From assembly GCA_016795465.1 (NCBI GenBank), contig JAEUHK010000059.1, positions 17,182 through 81,181 on the forward strand: 64,000 bases of DNA, given 5' to 3'. A model generated the notes under the pieces. That model was not told where the DNA came from, searched no databases, and saw nothing but the letters and a program-made list of their open reading frames with translations. Positions 8,701 to 17,914 of the stretch are shown here, in pieces; within the stretch, counting starts at the first letter, position 1, and each line of letters begins with the position of its first letter. Origin of the DNA: Verrucomicrobiaceae bacterium (GTDB lineage: Bacteria; Verrucomicrobiota; Verrucomicrobiia; Verrucomicrobiales; Verrucomicrobiaceae). The position numbers were made by a program, and so were the translations under genes.

Positions 8701-11700
8701 GCGGTCACGTTGGGCAGCACGAAGTCGTTCGCGGTGAAAATAGTCGTGGCAGCGGGCACGGTGACACCGGCGGTGTAGATCGTGGCAAACTGGTTGAGGA
8801 GCTGCACATCGCGTCCGGCATTGATTTCGATATCGCCGGTGCCGGTGCGGATCACCTGGAAGCGGTTCGTGGCTGTCGGTGTGCCGCTGGTGGCGGTATT
8901 GTTCTCCGGGTTGATAGCGAGACGTGTGAGGGCATTCGTGCCGGGCGAGCTGTTGGCACCGGAACTCGTCGGCACGGCCTGTCCTGCATCTTTGCCGAGC
9001 AGGAGAGAGCCTGAGTCCGCGGCAAGCGAGGCCAGCGCATAGGTCTGGCGGACGTTCGCGGCGGTCACATCGGCGCCGGAGGTGAGGCGGAGGTTCCACG
9101 ACTGGGAGTTCACCGGCACGTTGGTGTTCAGCGTGCTGAGCGTGCCCATCCACATGCGCTCGACGAGCGCACCGGAGGTGGCGAGTGTGAAACCATCGCT
9201 GAGCGTGTTGTAGAACTCGAGATTGCCCGTGGCACGCATCGTGAGCGTGCCCGCGGCGTTTTTCGGGCCGTAGCGGAAGGTGGATAGGTTCCAATCAGCG
9301 AGCGCGGCGGAGGTCGGTGTGCCCAGCGAGATGCTGCCGCCGCTGTTCACGATCTCCACGCCGGGTTGGAGCACGGAGACGGACTGGATCGAGGTGTTTC
9401 CACCGAGCAGCCTCGTGAACATGGCGTTGTAGTTCGCCATGAAGCTCGTGTTGTTGTTGTTGTGGATCGTGGTCGTGTTGAGTGTCTCGCCCGGGATGGC
9501 AGTCGTTCCGGCACGAAGGATGACGTTGGCCTGATTGAAGCTGTAGGTGCGGAAGCCTTCGATTTCGATGCTGGAGGCGTCGAGGAAGGTGCCGGCGATG
9601 GGATCCATGAGCAGATCGTTAAAGGTGCCATTCTGGCGGGCGCGGAGATGTACCTTGCCGCTGAACTGGCCGCGTGAGGCGCTGTCAGTCGTTTTGGCAT
9701 CGACACGCAGATCAAGCGTGGAGCCGGAGGCGATGTTGAGGCTGCCAGCGCCGGTCGATTCGATCCAGATGGCACCGCCTTTGCCTGCGCTGTCGAAGTT
9801 CTGGCCGCGCACCGTCAGCGTGGAGCCGTTCATCAATGCCACACCACCGCTGGCGATGAGATCAATGCGTCCGCCGGCGCTGCCGGAGGCGTTGATGGTG
9901 CCGTTGACGATCAACGCGCCGTTGTCGAGCGCGAGGAGGAAGCGTCTGGCATTCACCGTGCCATCGATGCTGATGCCACCATTGCGCACACGAAGATCCC
10001 GCGAAGCGGTGAAGGCACCGGCGTTGAGGCGGTCGTTCAAATCGGCAAATGAAGTCAGCGTGCCGACATCAAGCTCGAAGCTGGCGGTGGCGGCTCCCTG
10101 GCCTGCAAGCATGCCGTTGAACACGAACTGGTTCGCGGCCTTCACGGTGAGCGTGCCCGCATCGCCGCCGCCGGTCAGCGCGGCGAGGTTCACGAGGCCG
10201 TTGGTGCCGATGATCACGTTTCCAGCATCCGCCGTGAGTGAGACACGACCTGCATCGGTGAAGCGCGTGACATCAAAAAAGGCCTGCGAGATCCCGCCGG
10301 CATTCAGCGTGCCGTTCACCGTGACATCGCCGGTGGTGGCCAGCAGCGAAATGAGGCCGCTCGGCAGGAGGACATCGCTTTCGGCGAGAATGGAGCTGCC
10401 TTCGAACGTGAGCGAGGCTCCCAAACCGAGCGTCGAAGGCGCAAACGATGTCGCTGGCTTGCTGAGGTGCAGCAGGCTGCCGGCGGCGATGAGCTGCGAG
10501 GCCTTGCTCTCGGCCCTCACGAAGGGCGAGACGATGTTGAGGGCGTTTTGAGCACGGAAGGAGCCCGTGTCGCGCACGGTGACACCTTGCGCGGCGGTGA
10601 GCGTGACCGTGTTGAACTGGTCGATGGCGAGCGCGTTCTGGCCGAGGGTGATCGTGTTGGCCGTGAGATTGAAGCTGCCCGTGGCCGCCGCGGCGGTGCC
10701 CGGCACGGTGGCGAGGGCGCTGTTGTCCAAAACGAGGCTTTGAGCCGTGAGATCAATGCTGCCGCCGTTTTGATTGAATCCGCGGATTTCACCCGCGTGA
10801 AGCTCCAAGGCTCCCGCGGAGGCAAACGAGCCCGTGCCGTAAAAATCAATCGAGGAGTAGCTGAGCAGTGAAAGCGAGCTGGAGGCTTGCAAAGCACTCA
10901 AAAGACCTCCGCCGAGCACGAGACCTGCATTTGGCTGCAAGGCTCCCGCATTCACCAGTTGGATGCTGATGCGTCCGCTGTTGAGCTGGATGGCGCTGGC
11001 GGTGAGCTGCGTGGTGATATCCAGGCTCGTGGCATTGGTGGAGTCGAGTGTGACGGTGCGGCCGGAGATCACCGCGTTCGCGCCGATGCTGAGCGAAGGA
11101 AGCGCGGAGGCCGTCACACCCCTGCGGGAGGTTTGCGCCCCCGTCACGCCGCTGACGCGGACGAAGGCACCATTGCCGCCCAGCACAAAAGCATCCGCGG
11201 AGGACTGCGAGCCGGTTTGCAGGAGGGAGGAATCCGCCGCGAGCGTCAGGTTTTGAGTCGCGGCGAGCAGCACGTCCGTGCCGAGAAGGGGCGAGCCGGC
11301 GTTGTCGAGCGTGAGATTGGTCGTGCGCACGGTGATGCTGCCCGAGCTGGAGCGCTCACCACCGACGAGGAGGCTTTCTGCGTTCCAGGCGCTGAGCAGC
11401 GCGGCATTCAAGACGAGCTTTCCAGGCTGTGCCGGTGCTCCGGGAGCCGCTATGACGATGTCGAGCGGGCTGCTGACATCGACACGGCCTCCACGAGCAT
11501 TGGTGGCTCCCGCCGCGCTGACGAGACCCGCGAGCTGCATCGACTGCTGCGCTCCGAGAAGCGCGTAACCCGCATCCAGCGGGCCGCGTGTGACGGGCAG
11601 GCTGAGCCGCTGCTGGGCGGCGCTGATGAAGCTCTGCGCCGAGGCATCGGTGTATTCCGCACGGATCTTCACCACGTTCTGCGGTGCGATCTCAAAGGAC

Positions 11701-14700
11701 TGGTAGATCTGCGCGGAGGCGGTGGGATTGAGGCTGTTGAAGCGGTAGCCCGTGGTCAGCACCGCGCCTCCGGGCTTCACAAAAGAATCCACCGGCTCAC
11801 TCGTGTCCGGCGTGATCAGCAAAGCACCCGGAAGCAAGGCGTATCGAGCTGGTAGCAGCGTGTAGCTCCCCGCGGCTAGCAGCGAGCTGCCACGCAGAAA
11901 GACCTGATCGCCCACTTGAAGCGCGTTGTTCGTGTAGCCGGTGTCACCGCCGAGGTTGGCGGCATTGATGCCGGAGGTGGAAAAGGCGGCGAAGGGCGCG
12001 AAGGAAGACGCGTAGCCTGGCAGGATCGCGAACACCGAATCGGAATCGAGGATGTCCTTCGTGCCGCCATTGCCCTGCACCCAGCGGTAGGCATACAGCT
12101 CGCCGCCGCCACGGATGTCGAGCGTGGAGCCCGCTTCGGTCGTGACGTTCTGCGCGGAGACACGCAGGGATTTTTCCGGCACACCGGTGGCCGTGATGTC
12201 GAGCCCGGTGGGATCGATCCAGTTCGTGCCGTCCTTGATGAGGCCATAAGGAATGACAACGCCTGCTCCGGTCTGCGGATCAATCGCCGAGACAGAGGTC
12301 GTGGAGCCCGCGGCGAGGGTGATCTGCTGCGTGACGGGCACATTGCTGTTCGTGACGAGTCCACGCGGAGCCGTGCCGGTGCCGTCCCAGCCCAGGCGGA
12401 TGCTGCCAAACGGTGCCCTCAGCACGCCGGCTTGCGTGATCGTCTGCGCGTAGATGCTCAGCCTGCCCGCGGCGCTCAGCGGGAACTGCGGCGTGACGCC
12501 GGAGGACGCGATGCTGACCGCTCCGCCATTGGTGGCGGTGATGGTGAAGGTGGACGCGGTCTCCGGCACGATCTGGCCGGCGGTGAGATCAAGATTGCCC
12601 GCGATGTCGAGATAACCCGCTCCACGCAGTTCATGCCGTGCGGTGATGGCGGCGCTGCCGATGCCTTGCAGCGAGAGGAAGCCGGTCTCGACCAGATCCG
12701 CGGTGACGACGAGCCGTCCGCCGCCGGCCGTGGGGCTGAAGTAGCTGGGCACCGTGCCGCCGCCACCAGCGTTGTCCTTTTCAAACGGGTTCACGAGTTC
12801 CTCATCACGCACCGGCTGGCCGAGCGAGAGGCCGAGCTTCACATACGCCGCGCTGAGCGTGGTGAGCGCATCGGCTTGAATCACACCGCCATCGGCGATG
12901 CTCAAGGCTCCGCGACCGTTCAACGTCACCGCGCCGCGAAACTCGACATTGCCGCCGAGATGCAGCGAGTCGAAGCCGCCGTTTTGAAAGGAGTTCGCGC
13001 CGAAGTAGCCGAGTGCAGGAATGCCGGGCATCGCGCCAAGCCCCGAGGCAGGCAGCGCGAAGGCACTCATGTCCTGAGCGACGATCAGCGTGATATCGCG
13101 ATCATCCTTCAAACCGCCCGGAATGTAGAAACGACCCGAGTCGATGCTCAATGTGCCGCCTTGCGCAGCCGCTCCACCGGCCTGGCCGAGCAGGGTGGCA
13201 CGCGAGAACAGGAACTGGCCACCCGTTAAAGCGATGTGGCCCGCATTGCTCATCACAAGCGTCGGCACGAGTTCCGCGGGCTGGAACCATTCGGTGACCG
13301 AGCCGATGTTGCGAAGCGGATTGCCTGCCTGCTCAGGTGTGAGATCGAGCACGGCCGCCGTGCCGGAGACATCCAGCATGGCTCCCGCGTCCGCGATGAG
13401 GTTTCCTTCGACAGTGATGCTGCCGCCCGCGTGCACCGTGCCGCTGCGACGACCGAGGATGTCATATCGATAGACCGTCTTTCCAGTCGTGGAGACGCTG
13501 GCCGAGGAGCCGAGCTGCACGGTGGTGAAGGCAAAGTTCGACGCGGTGTTCTCCGGATACTGAGAACTGCCATGGATCAGCACCTCGCCGCCGGGCGCGA
13601 TGATGCCACCGAGCATCTGCACGGTCTGCCCATGCAGCGTGACTTTGCCAAGCGCATCGGTGGTGATGAGCGAACCAGCACCCATCTCGATGCGGCCACG
13701 CACAAGCAGTTCGTTGCTGGACGAGTCGAGCACGCCTGGAGCACGGAAATCGAGGCTCACCGTGTTTCGATAGCCCTCCGGCTGCAGCAAGGTGGCAAGC
13801 GTGACGAGGCTGCGACCACTTTGAGTGCTCACATTCGCCTGCAGGCTGCTCACCACCGGAGTGATGAACGTGCCCGGTGCGATGACGATGGCCGGATTGG
13901 AGCTGTCCACGCCAGCAGGCGCGGAGCCGAGACCGGTCATCGTGAAGGACTTGAAGCCTCCTTGACTGAAGAAAGCGGGATCCAGCAACAGCGTGTTTGG
14001 AAACGCTGCCACGCCACCGACCTGAATCGTTGGCGCGAGCAGGCTCAACGTGCCGCCATTGGCACCGGAGAGGCCGCGAAGCGATCCACCGATGGCCAGA
14101 TGCCCGCCGAGAATGGATTTGAGCATCGGATCACGACCGCCGAGCAGCGAGAGCGTGCCCGCATTGCCATGATGGATCTGCTGATCGACCAGCACGCCGC
14201 CGCTGACATCCAGCAGACTGCCAGCGAGCACATCCACCTGCCAGCCTTCCACGCGAATGCTGCCTCCCGCATAGGTGCTGGCACCTCCGCTGAGCTGGCG
14301 TGGCACACTGAAGGGCGCGGGCGCGTCATCACGATCATTCAAGATGAGACCCGCTGTGCTCAACGAAGCTCCCGAACCAATCGTCACGCGGCCGCGGCCC
14401 GCGTTCGCGGCAGGCACGGGCAGATTGTTCGTGATGATGACGTTCGAATCAAAGGGGGAGATGTTGAAGGCGATGAGGTCAATGAGTCCCGCCGGGGCGC
14501 TGATGCTGCCTTGCACGTTCACGTTGGCCCCGTGCAGCGAGACGGTGCCGCCCACGGGTGCTTGCAGGCTCACGCCGACGGGCAGGGTGATATCGCCAGC
14601 ACCGTTGTTGACGAAAAGGGATCCAAACGCCTGCTGGGAGAGCAGCGAGGACGCGAGTTCCACCGCGGCGCGTCGCTCGGCACGCAGCGCGAGAGGCTTG

Positions 14701-17027
14701 CCACTGCCGTCGAATGCAAAGGCATCGGCCGCAGGCAAAGCGGAGGCGGTGCTGGTAAAGGTGATCGCGGGCGGCGTGGGCGAGATCAAGGGGAACTCGG
14801 GAATTGCACGCGAGAGCAGCTGGGACTGCCACTGCAGCGTGAGGCTGCCGGCCTTCGGCGCGGCATTGAGCTGCTGCGGACCTGCCACGGTGCCCGCGAC
14901 GAAACCGCCATCGAGAGCCATCGCAGAGGCGCTGATGCTCACATTACCCGCAGCGGCACCAAAGAGATGGCTGTTCTCGAAACGGCTGTTGTCACTGGAG
15001 GTGCTGGAAGTGGTCGTGGTGACTCCCCAGCGTGAATCCAAGCTCGAACTGACAGGATTGTAGATGCCATCGTAGATCACCGAGGGATCGGCGCGGGCGA
15101 TGTCCACGAGATTGCCATCATCGACGAGGCGCGTGGTGTTCACCGTGCCGGACGCAAACTCCTGATAACCGCCCGCCGTGTTGATGCGCGAGCCCTGCTG
15201 CATCACGACGGACTCGCCCGCGCTGATGCTCACATTGCCGCCCTTGGTGGTGAGCTCGCCCGCGTTGCGTTCAATGACGCCGAGATAGCCCGTGAGGTTG
15301 GCCAGCGGCGTGCCATACCAGGTGCTGCCATCCGCGCGGGTGCCGGTCTCTCGCAGATCGACGGTCACCGTCTGGCCGCGCAGGCTGCTGTTTCGCTGCA
15401 AGGGCACATCTGCGAGCTCCGCAGCACGCAAGTCCACCTCGATGACATACTGGCTGATGGACGAGGCGATGCCCGTGGAGCCCGCGACGTCGATGACGGC
15501 GTTTTGATCGAGGTAAACCTGCCCGCTGGCATGCACGAAGTCGATATCCGTGTTTCCCGTGCCTGTCAGCACATCCCAAACACCCGCGCTGAGGGTCACA
15601 TTCGCATTCGGCGCATGCACGACAGCCCCGGAGCCGAGGTAAATGGCGAGGCCCTGCATGTTGACCTGCGATTTGAGAGCCAGCTCCGTGCCGACGACTT
15701 TCAGCGTGCTGGCATACTCCGGCAGCACGCGGGTTACTGAGTTCGCTCCGGCGCTCACCACCCCGGTGGTGGGATCGGCGGCCTGGTCATAGATAAAAGC
15801 TCCACCCTGGCCGGTGATGCCATAGTTGGGATTGGAGACAGCGTTGTAGTTGGCCAGCAGATCAATGCGGCCGTTCAAGGCCACCGAGGTGGTGCTGTCG
15901 ATGAAACCGTTCTGGTTCACACTCTTGCCCGTGACGACGATGCTGCCGCGCTCCGCGGAGATCAGGCCGTTGTTCGTGGCCGTGCCGCCGTAGCTGCCGA
16001 CCTTGCCGACATACACATCGAGGCCGCGCAGGCTCGGATCATCGCTGCTGTGCGCGTCGTAACCCACCTCCATGCCAGCGGCGAGGATGGTCTGGCCGTC
16101 CGGTGTGGAGATGGTGCCATCGTTGGTCACATTGGGACCGATCAATGCCACGCGACCGCCGACATTCGCCGAAGTTGTGGGCGCGGTGATCTTCGCGCCG
16201 GCCTGCACGGTGACATTGCCAATCTTGCCGTAAGCTGTGGCCGTCACGGGCACATCGGGTGAGGAGAAGAGGAACTCGGCGCTTGGGTTGTTCAGGAGGC
16301 CGTTCGTGACGAGCGTTTGATTGATCGGCAGGGCGGAGGCGGTCAGCGAGCCGGTGTTCACCTCGCTCGCACCGCCGAAGATGATGCCATTTTGATTGAT
16401 CACATACACCTGGCCCTGCGCCTCGATGCTGCCGAGAATTTGCGAGGGATTGCCGCTGGGATCAGTGATGCGGTTGAAGGCGATCCAGCTTGCCGCGTTC
16501 CAGCCACCGGCGCTTTGATCGAATTTCACCGTCGTCTGGCGGCCCACGTTGAAGGTCGCCCACTCCAGCATGGCCTGCTGCTGCGTCTGCTGGATCGTCA
16601 CGATGGCACGGGCATTCTCCATCGACGGCGTGGGATTGTTGGCACCGGTGGCGCTGATAAAATCGAGCCCACCCACGCCGAGACCATTCGGCACATCGGG
16701 CAGTGTGGTTCCGGGGAAATTCGGATTCACACCGGCATTGTTCATCGTGGCGGCAGCGGCACGGGCGGCGGCCTGCATGTTTTGCACGGCATCCAGGGCC
16801 AGCGTGTTGCGCGTGAGCATGTCCTGCGCGGCAGCGCGGGCCTGGGAAGCTGCCGCGGCGGCATTCGCGGAGTTGGCAGCGGCGGCGCTGGTGTCCGCCG
16901 GAGTGCCCGCGGCGGCACCGCCGGCACCACCGAGCACATTTTGCGTGAGCATGTCCGCCATCACCGCCTGCGGTGGCAGGGCGATGAGCAGGATCATGAG
17001 ATGGGCGATGATGCGTTTCGCGATCAT
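5715..17027 (-). CDS. Giant filamentous-haemagglutinin-like two-partner secretion exoprotein (TpsA)
   Basis: A 3770-residue predicted surface adhesin or filament. Residues 1-24 form a Sec signal peptide ending ALPPQAVMA. A low-complexity Ala/Asn/Gln stretch (about 25-110) precedes a TPS/haemagglutination-activity domain at about 125-330, with WATFNVG (156-162) and NQNGIIFGG (211-219), the signature recognised by TpsB partners. The long middle is degenerate beta-helix repeat rich in Gly, Ser, Thr and Asn, with recurring GG-I-L-A and AG-DV patterns. The last 350 residues (GGDISIFAPGGG, GGDITIWSSIGDIAAG, GNVDLIAPIGAVDAGDAG) resemble the DUF3739-type end of FHA-family proteins. I noticed no cysteine anywhere in the translation, as is usual for TPS passengers. 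The partner transporter is seven genes upstream in the same run rather than adjacent. The ligand is unknown. Confidence 0.92.
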   Translation of the reverse strand: MIAKRIIAHLMILLIALPPQAVMADMLTQNVLGGAGGAAAGTPADTSAAAANSANAAAAASQARAAAQDMLTRNTLALDAVQNMQAAARAAAATMNNAGVNPNFPGTTLPDVPNGLGVGGLDFISATGANNPTPSMENARAIVTIQQTQQQAMLEWATFNVGRQTTVKFDQSAGGWNAASWIAFNRITDPSGNPSQILGSIEAQGQVYVINQNGIIFGGASEVNTGSLTASALPINQTLVTNGLLNNPSAEFLFSSPDVPVTATAYGKIGNVTVQAGAKITAPTTSANVGGRVALIGPNVTNDGTISTPDGQTILAAGMEVGYDAHSSDDPSLRGLDVYVGKVGSYGGTATNNGLISAERGSIVVTGKSVNQNGFIDSTTSVALNGRIDLLANYNAVSNPNYGITGQGGAFIYDQAADPTTGVVSAGANSVTRVLPEYASTLKVVGTELALKSQVNMQGLAIYLGSGAVVHAPNANVTLSAGVWDVLTGTGNTDIDFVHASGQVYLDQNAVIDVAGSTGIASSISQYVIEVDLRAAELADVPLQRNSSLRGQTVTVDLRETGTRADGSTWYGTPLANLTGYLGVIERNAGELTTKGGNVSISAGESVVMQQGSRINTAGGYQEFASGTVNTTRLVDDGNLVDIARADPSVIYDGIYNPVSSSLDSRWGVTTTTSSTSSDNSRFENSHLFGAAAGNVSISASAMALDGGFVAGTVAGPQQLNAAPKAGSLTLQWQSQLLSRAIPEFPLISPTPPAITFTSTASALPAADAFAFDGSGKPLALRAERRAAVELASSLLSQQAFGSLFVNNGAGDITLPVGVSLQAPVGGTVSLHGANVNVQGSISAPAGLIDLIAFNISPFDSNVIITNNLPVPAANAGRGRVTIGSGASLSTAGLILNDRDDAPAPFSVPRQLSGGASTYAGGSIRVEGWQVDVLAGSLLDVSGGVLVDQQIHHGNAGTLSLLGGRDPMLKSILGGHLAIGGSLRGLSGANGGTLSLLAPTIQVGGVAAFPNTLLLDPAFFSQGGFKSFTMTGLGSAPAGVDSSNPAIVIAPGTFITPVVSSLQANVSTQSGRSLVTLATLLQPEGYRNTVSLDFRAPGVLDSSSNELLVRGRIEMGAGSLITTDALGKVTLHGQTVQMLGGIIAPGGEVLIHGSSQYPENTASNFAFTTVQLGSSASVSTTGKTVYRYDILGRRSGTVHAGGSITVEGNLIADAGAMLDVSGTAAVLDLTPEQAGNPLRNIGSVTEWFQPAELVPTLVMSNAGHIALTGGQFLFSRATLLGQAGGAAAQGGTLSIDSGRFYIPGGLKDDRDITLIVAQDMSAFALPASGLGAMPGIPALGYFGANSFQNGGFDSLHLGGNVEFRGAVTLNGRGALSIADGGVIQADALTTLSAAYVKLGLSLGQPVRDEELVNPFEKDNAGGGGTVPSYFSPTAGGGRLVVTADLVETGFLSLQGIGSAAITARHELRGAGYLDIAGNLDLTAGQIVPETASTFTITATNGGAVSIASSGVTPQFPLSAAGRLSIYAQTITQAGVLRAPFGSIRLGWDGTGTAPRGLVTNSNVPVTQQITLAAGSTTSVSAIDPQTGAGVVIPYGLIKDGTNWIDPTGLDITATGVPEKSLRVSAQNVTTEAGSTLDIRGGGELYAYRWVQGNGGTKDILDSDSVFAILPGYASSFAPFAAFSTSGINAANLGGDTGYTNNALQVGDQVFLRGSSLLAAGSYTLLPARYALLPGALLITPDTSEPVDSFVKPGGAVLTTGYRFNSLNPTASAQIYQSFEIAPQNVVKIRAEYTDASAQSFISAAQQRLSLPVTRGPLDAGYALLGAQQSMQLAGLVSAAGATNARGGRVDVSSPLDIVIAAPGAPAQPGKLVLNAALLSAWNAESLLVGGERSSSGSITVRTTNLTLDNAGSPLLGTDVLLAATQNLTLAADSSLLQTGSQSSADAFVLGGNGAFVRVSGVTGAQTSRRGVTASALPSLSIGANAVISGRTVTLDSTNATSLDITTQLTASAIQLNSGRISIQLVNAGALQPNAGLVLGGGLLSALQASSSLSLLSYSSIDFYGTGSFASAGALELHAGEIRGFNQNGGSIDLTAQSLVLDNSALATVPGTAAAATGSFNLTANTITLGQNALAIDQFNTVTLTAAQGVTVRDTGSFRAQNALNIVSPFVRAESKASQLIAAGSLLHLSKPATSFAPSTLGLGASLTFEGSSILAESDVLLPSGLISLLATTGDVTVNGTLNAGGISQAFFDVTRFTDAGRVSLTADAGNVIIGTNGLVNLAALTGGGDAGTLTVKAANQFVFNGMLAGQGAATASFELDVGTLTSFADLNDRLNAGAFTASRDLRVRNGGISIDGTVNARRFLLALDNGALIVNGTINASGSAGGRIDLIASGGVALMNGSTLTVRGQNFDSAGKGGAIWIESTGAGSLNIASGSTLDLRVDAKTTDSASRGQFSGKVHLRARQNGTFNDLLMDPIAGTFLDASSIEIEGFRTYSFNQANVILRAGTTAIPGETLNTTTIHNNNNTSFMANYNAMFTRLLGGNTSIQSVSVLQPGVEIVNSGGSISLGTPTSAALADWNLSTFRYGPKNAAGTLTMRATGNLEFYNTLSDGFTLATSGALVERMWMGTLSTLNTNVPVNSQSWNLRLTSGADVTAANVRQTYALASLAADSGSLLLGKDAGQAVPTSSGANSSPGTNALTRLAINPENNTATSGTPTATNRFQVIRTGTGDIEINAGRDVQLLNQFATIYTAGVTVPAATTIFTANDFVLPNVTANVPQTELGAVQQLYAVQYSMAGGNVSVQAGNDIVHLTRDAGTLVADSSRQLPTNWLLRRGYVNAAGDYGNIDVRQSGIQRINDVAASTTWWVNFSNFFDGVAALGGGNVVLEAGRDVQNVSAHTPTNARAARGTPSAAGLLELGGGDVTVLSGRNIDGGIYYVERGTGTLTAGGAITTNATRSISLGRLASGNAVQPQDTWMPTTLFLGKSSFDVSARGDVLLGPAVNTFLLPQGLTNRHWYKTYFSTYSADSAVNVASLGGDVTIRQAATLASTAEPSSILSLWLSDLLLLSSSSASAYQPWLRLAETAVAPFETLTTLMPGTLKAIAFSGDISLAGRMNLSPSPTGTLELLAAGALNGLVPTGVSSTILTGRQTTVWRSATVNLSDANPASIPGVLKPYSYYETFFNPAAPTAVNNLTARLTSATFLDNLNTVLTESGSTSGKFATTQAKQQLHAPGVLHVADTSPLRIYASGGDISGLTLFSGKASSILASRDISDIAFYIQNVRSSDLTLVSAGRDIIAYNANSPLRTAAVATGNLPSSTERPKAGDIQINGPGTLQVLAGRDLDLGTGANNSDGTGTGINSIGNGRNPFLPFEGADIVLAAGLGGVATGLGGSQLDFNRLITDFSTPRNLADLAELLGVPFVDLNNPALTSEQQKQLALGLFYVALRNAGRDRNNPDSPDAGTYAAGDKAIDALFFNAPPVIGIGPPIIGGPIAAGGATQPYDPARDVPLFGTGSIYTQARDVRTKSGGDISIFAPGGGLQLASTVLGETLAPPGIISESGGNISVFANDDVSIGIARIFTLRGGDITIWSSIGDIAAGSSSKTVQSAPPTRVIIDPSSAAVATDLAGLATGGGIGVLATVAGVRPGNVDLIAPIGAVDAGDAGIRATGNLNIAAAVVLNAANISVGGTSAGSAAAPSVATPSLGGLASAAAATAATSNSPAAQQAAKQTQETKQDSQTPSVITVEILGYGGGEGTSDEDERKRRGGAE

Positions 17028-17036
17028 GAAAAGGGA

Positions 17037-17912
17037 TCAGGGTTTGGTTTGGGTGCCCAGCTTTGACAGCGCCACCCCGTCGATGGCCACAGGGTGCTGC
17101 TGTAACAATTTCGCCATGTAGGCCTGCATGTTGGCGCGAGTCTTTTGAGCGCGAAGCTGGCGTGTCAGGGGCTCGCGCACCTGCTCAAGGAAGGGCGTGT
17201 GAGCCTCGCGCACATCGAGGACCTTCAAGATGTGCCAGCCGTCGCCGAGCTTCAGCGGCTCGGAGATCACGCCGAGGGCCAGCTTCGGAAGCTTCGCGAG
17301 GATCTCGGGCTGGATCTGCGACTCGGTGAGCCAGCCGAGCTCACCATCGCGTTTCGCACTGGCCTGATGCTCGCTCATCTCGCGGGCGATTTGGGCAAAA
17401 GAAGCCGGATCAGCCTTCAACCGGGCCTTCACGGCCTCCAGCCGGTCTTCACTGACAAAAATCTGCGCGAGGTGAAATGAGCGCGGAACCTTTAGCGAAG
17501 GCTTCGCGGCCTCGTAAGCGGCCTTCAGCTCGTTTTCGCTCGGAAAGTCGGCCGGAGGCTCGGCGAGTTTTTTCAGGTAACTATCCGCGATGGCGGCCTC
17601 GCGGGTGTTTTGGATCAGCTTTTGCGTTTCAGGCTCCTGATCCCATTTCTTGTCGAGTGCCTCTCGGAGCACCAAACGCTGCACCAGCATGGCCTCGGTC
17701 ACTTTGCGAAGCGAAGCAGCGTCGAGTGAGGACGCGTTTTCGATTTCGGAAGCGTGAAGCTCGATCTCACCGATGCGGGCGATGACGGTGCTTTCGGCGA
17801 ATGACGAATGAGGAAGGACGAATGACGCAAGAATGACGAGGCTCCCATGACGAAGCATTCGGGCCTTCGACATTCGGGCTTCTTTCGTCATTCTGGTTTC
17901 GTCATTCGTCAT
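17037..17912 (-). CDS. Periplasmic parvulin-type peptidyl-prolyl isomerase (PpiC/SurA-like)
   Basis: Predicted chaperone that isomerises X-Pro bonds in exported proteins. After the signal region comes a SurA-N-like helical segment (about 45-130). The parvulin domain spans about 130-260, with RSFHLAQIFVS, a SEHQASAKRDGELGWL segment and PLKLGDGWHILKVLD, the usual rotamase pattern. The ATG at 17912 overlaps the stop of the preceding gene (ATGA), but the first ~39 codons lie inside a dispersed repeat. A more conventional signal peptide would begin at the internal MLRHGSLVILASF (about residue 19). It lies 9 bp upstream of the giant exoprotein gene, so that protein is the obvious client. Confidence 0.88.
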   Translation of the reverse strand: MTNDETRMTKEARMSKARMLRHGSLVILASFVLPHSSFAESTVIARIGEIELHASEIENASSLDAASLRKVTEAMLVQRLVLREALDKKWDQEPETQKLIQNTREAAIADSYLKKLAEPPADFPSENELKAAYEAAKPSLKVPRSFHLAQIFVSEDRLEAVKARLKADPASFAQIAREMSEHQASAKRDGELGWLTESQIQPEILAKLPKLALGVISEPLKLGDGWHILKVLDVREAHTPFLEQVREPLTRQLRAQKTRANMQAYMAKLLQQHPVAIDGVALSKLGTQTKP

Positions 17913-17914
17913 TG
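17799..17914. repeat. Imperfectly palindromic GACGAATGACG repeat overlapping a gene start
   Basis: About 115 bp built from ATGACGAATGACGAA, CCCGAATG and GTCGAAGG phrases in one half and their complements (TTCGTCATTCGTCAT) in the other, so the two ends can pair. It begins at the junction of the coiled-coil and parvulin genes, supplies the stop codon of the first and the start codon of the second, and encodes the parvulin signal peptide. A partial copy is at 5670-5714. Confidence 0.65.

Noticed and set aside
13236..15035. Long plus-strand frame (599 codons) opposite the giant exoprotein gene
   Set aside because: Composition is Arg/His/Gly-rich without secondary-structure logic; the opposite strand has a coherent signal peptide, TPS domain and repeats over the whole length.
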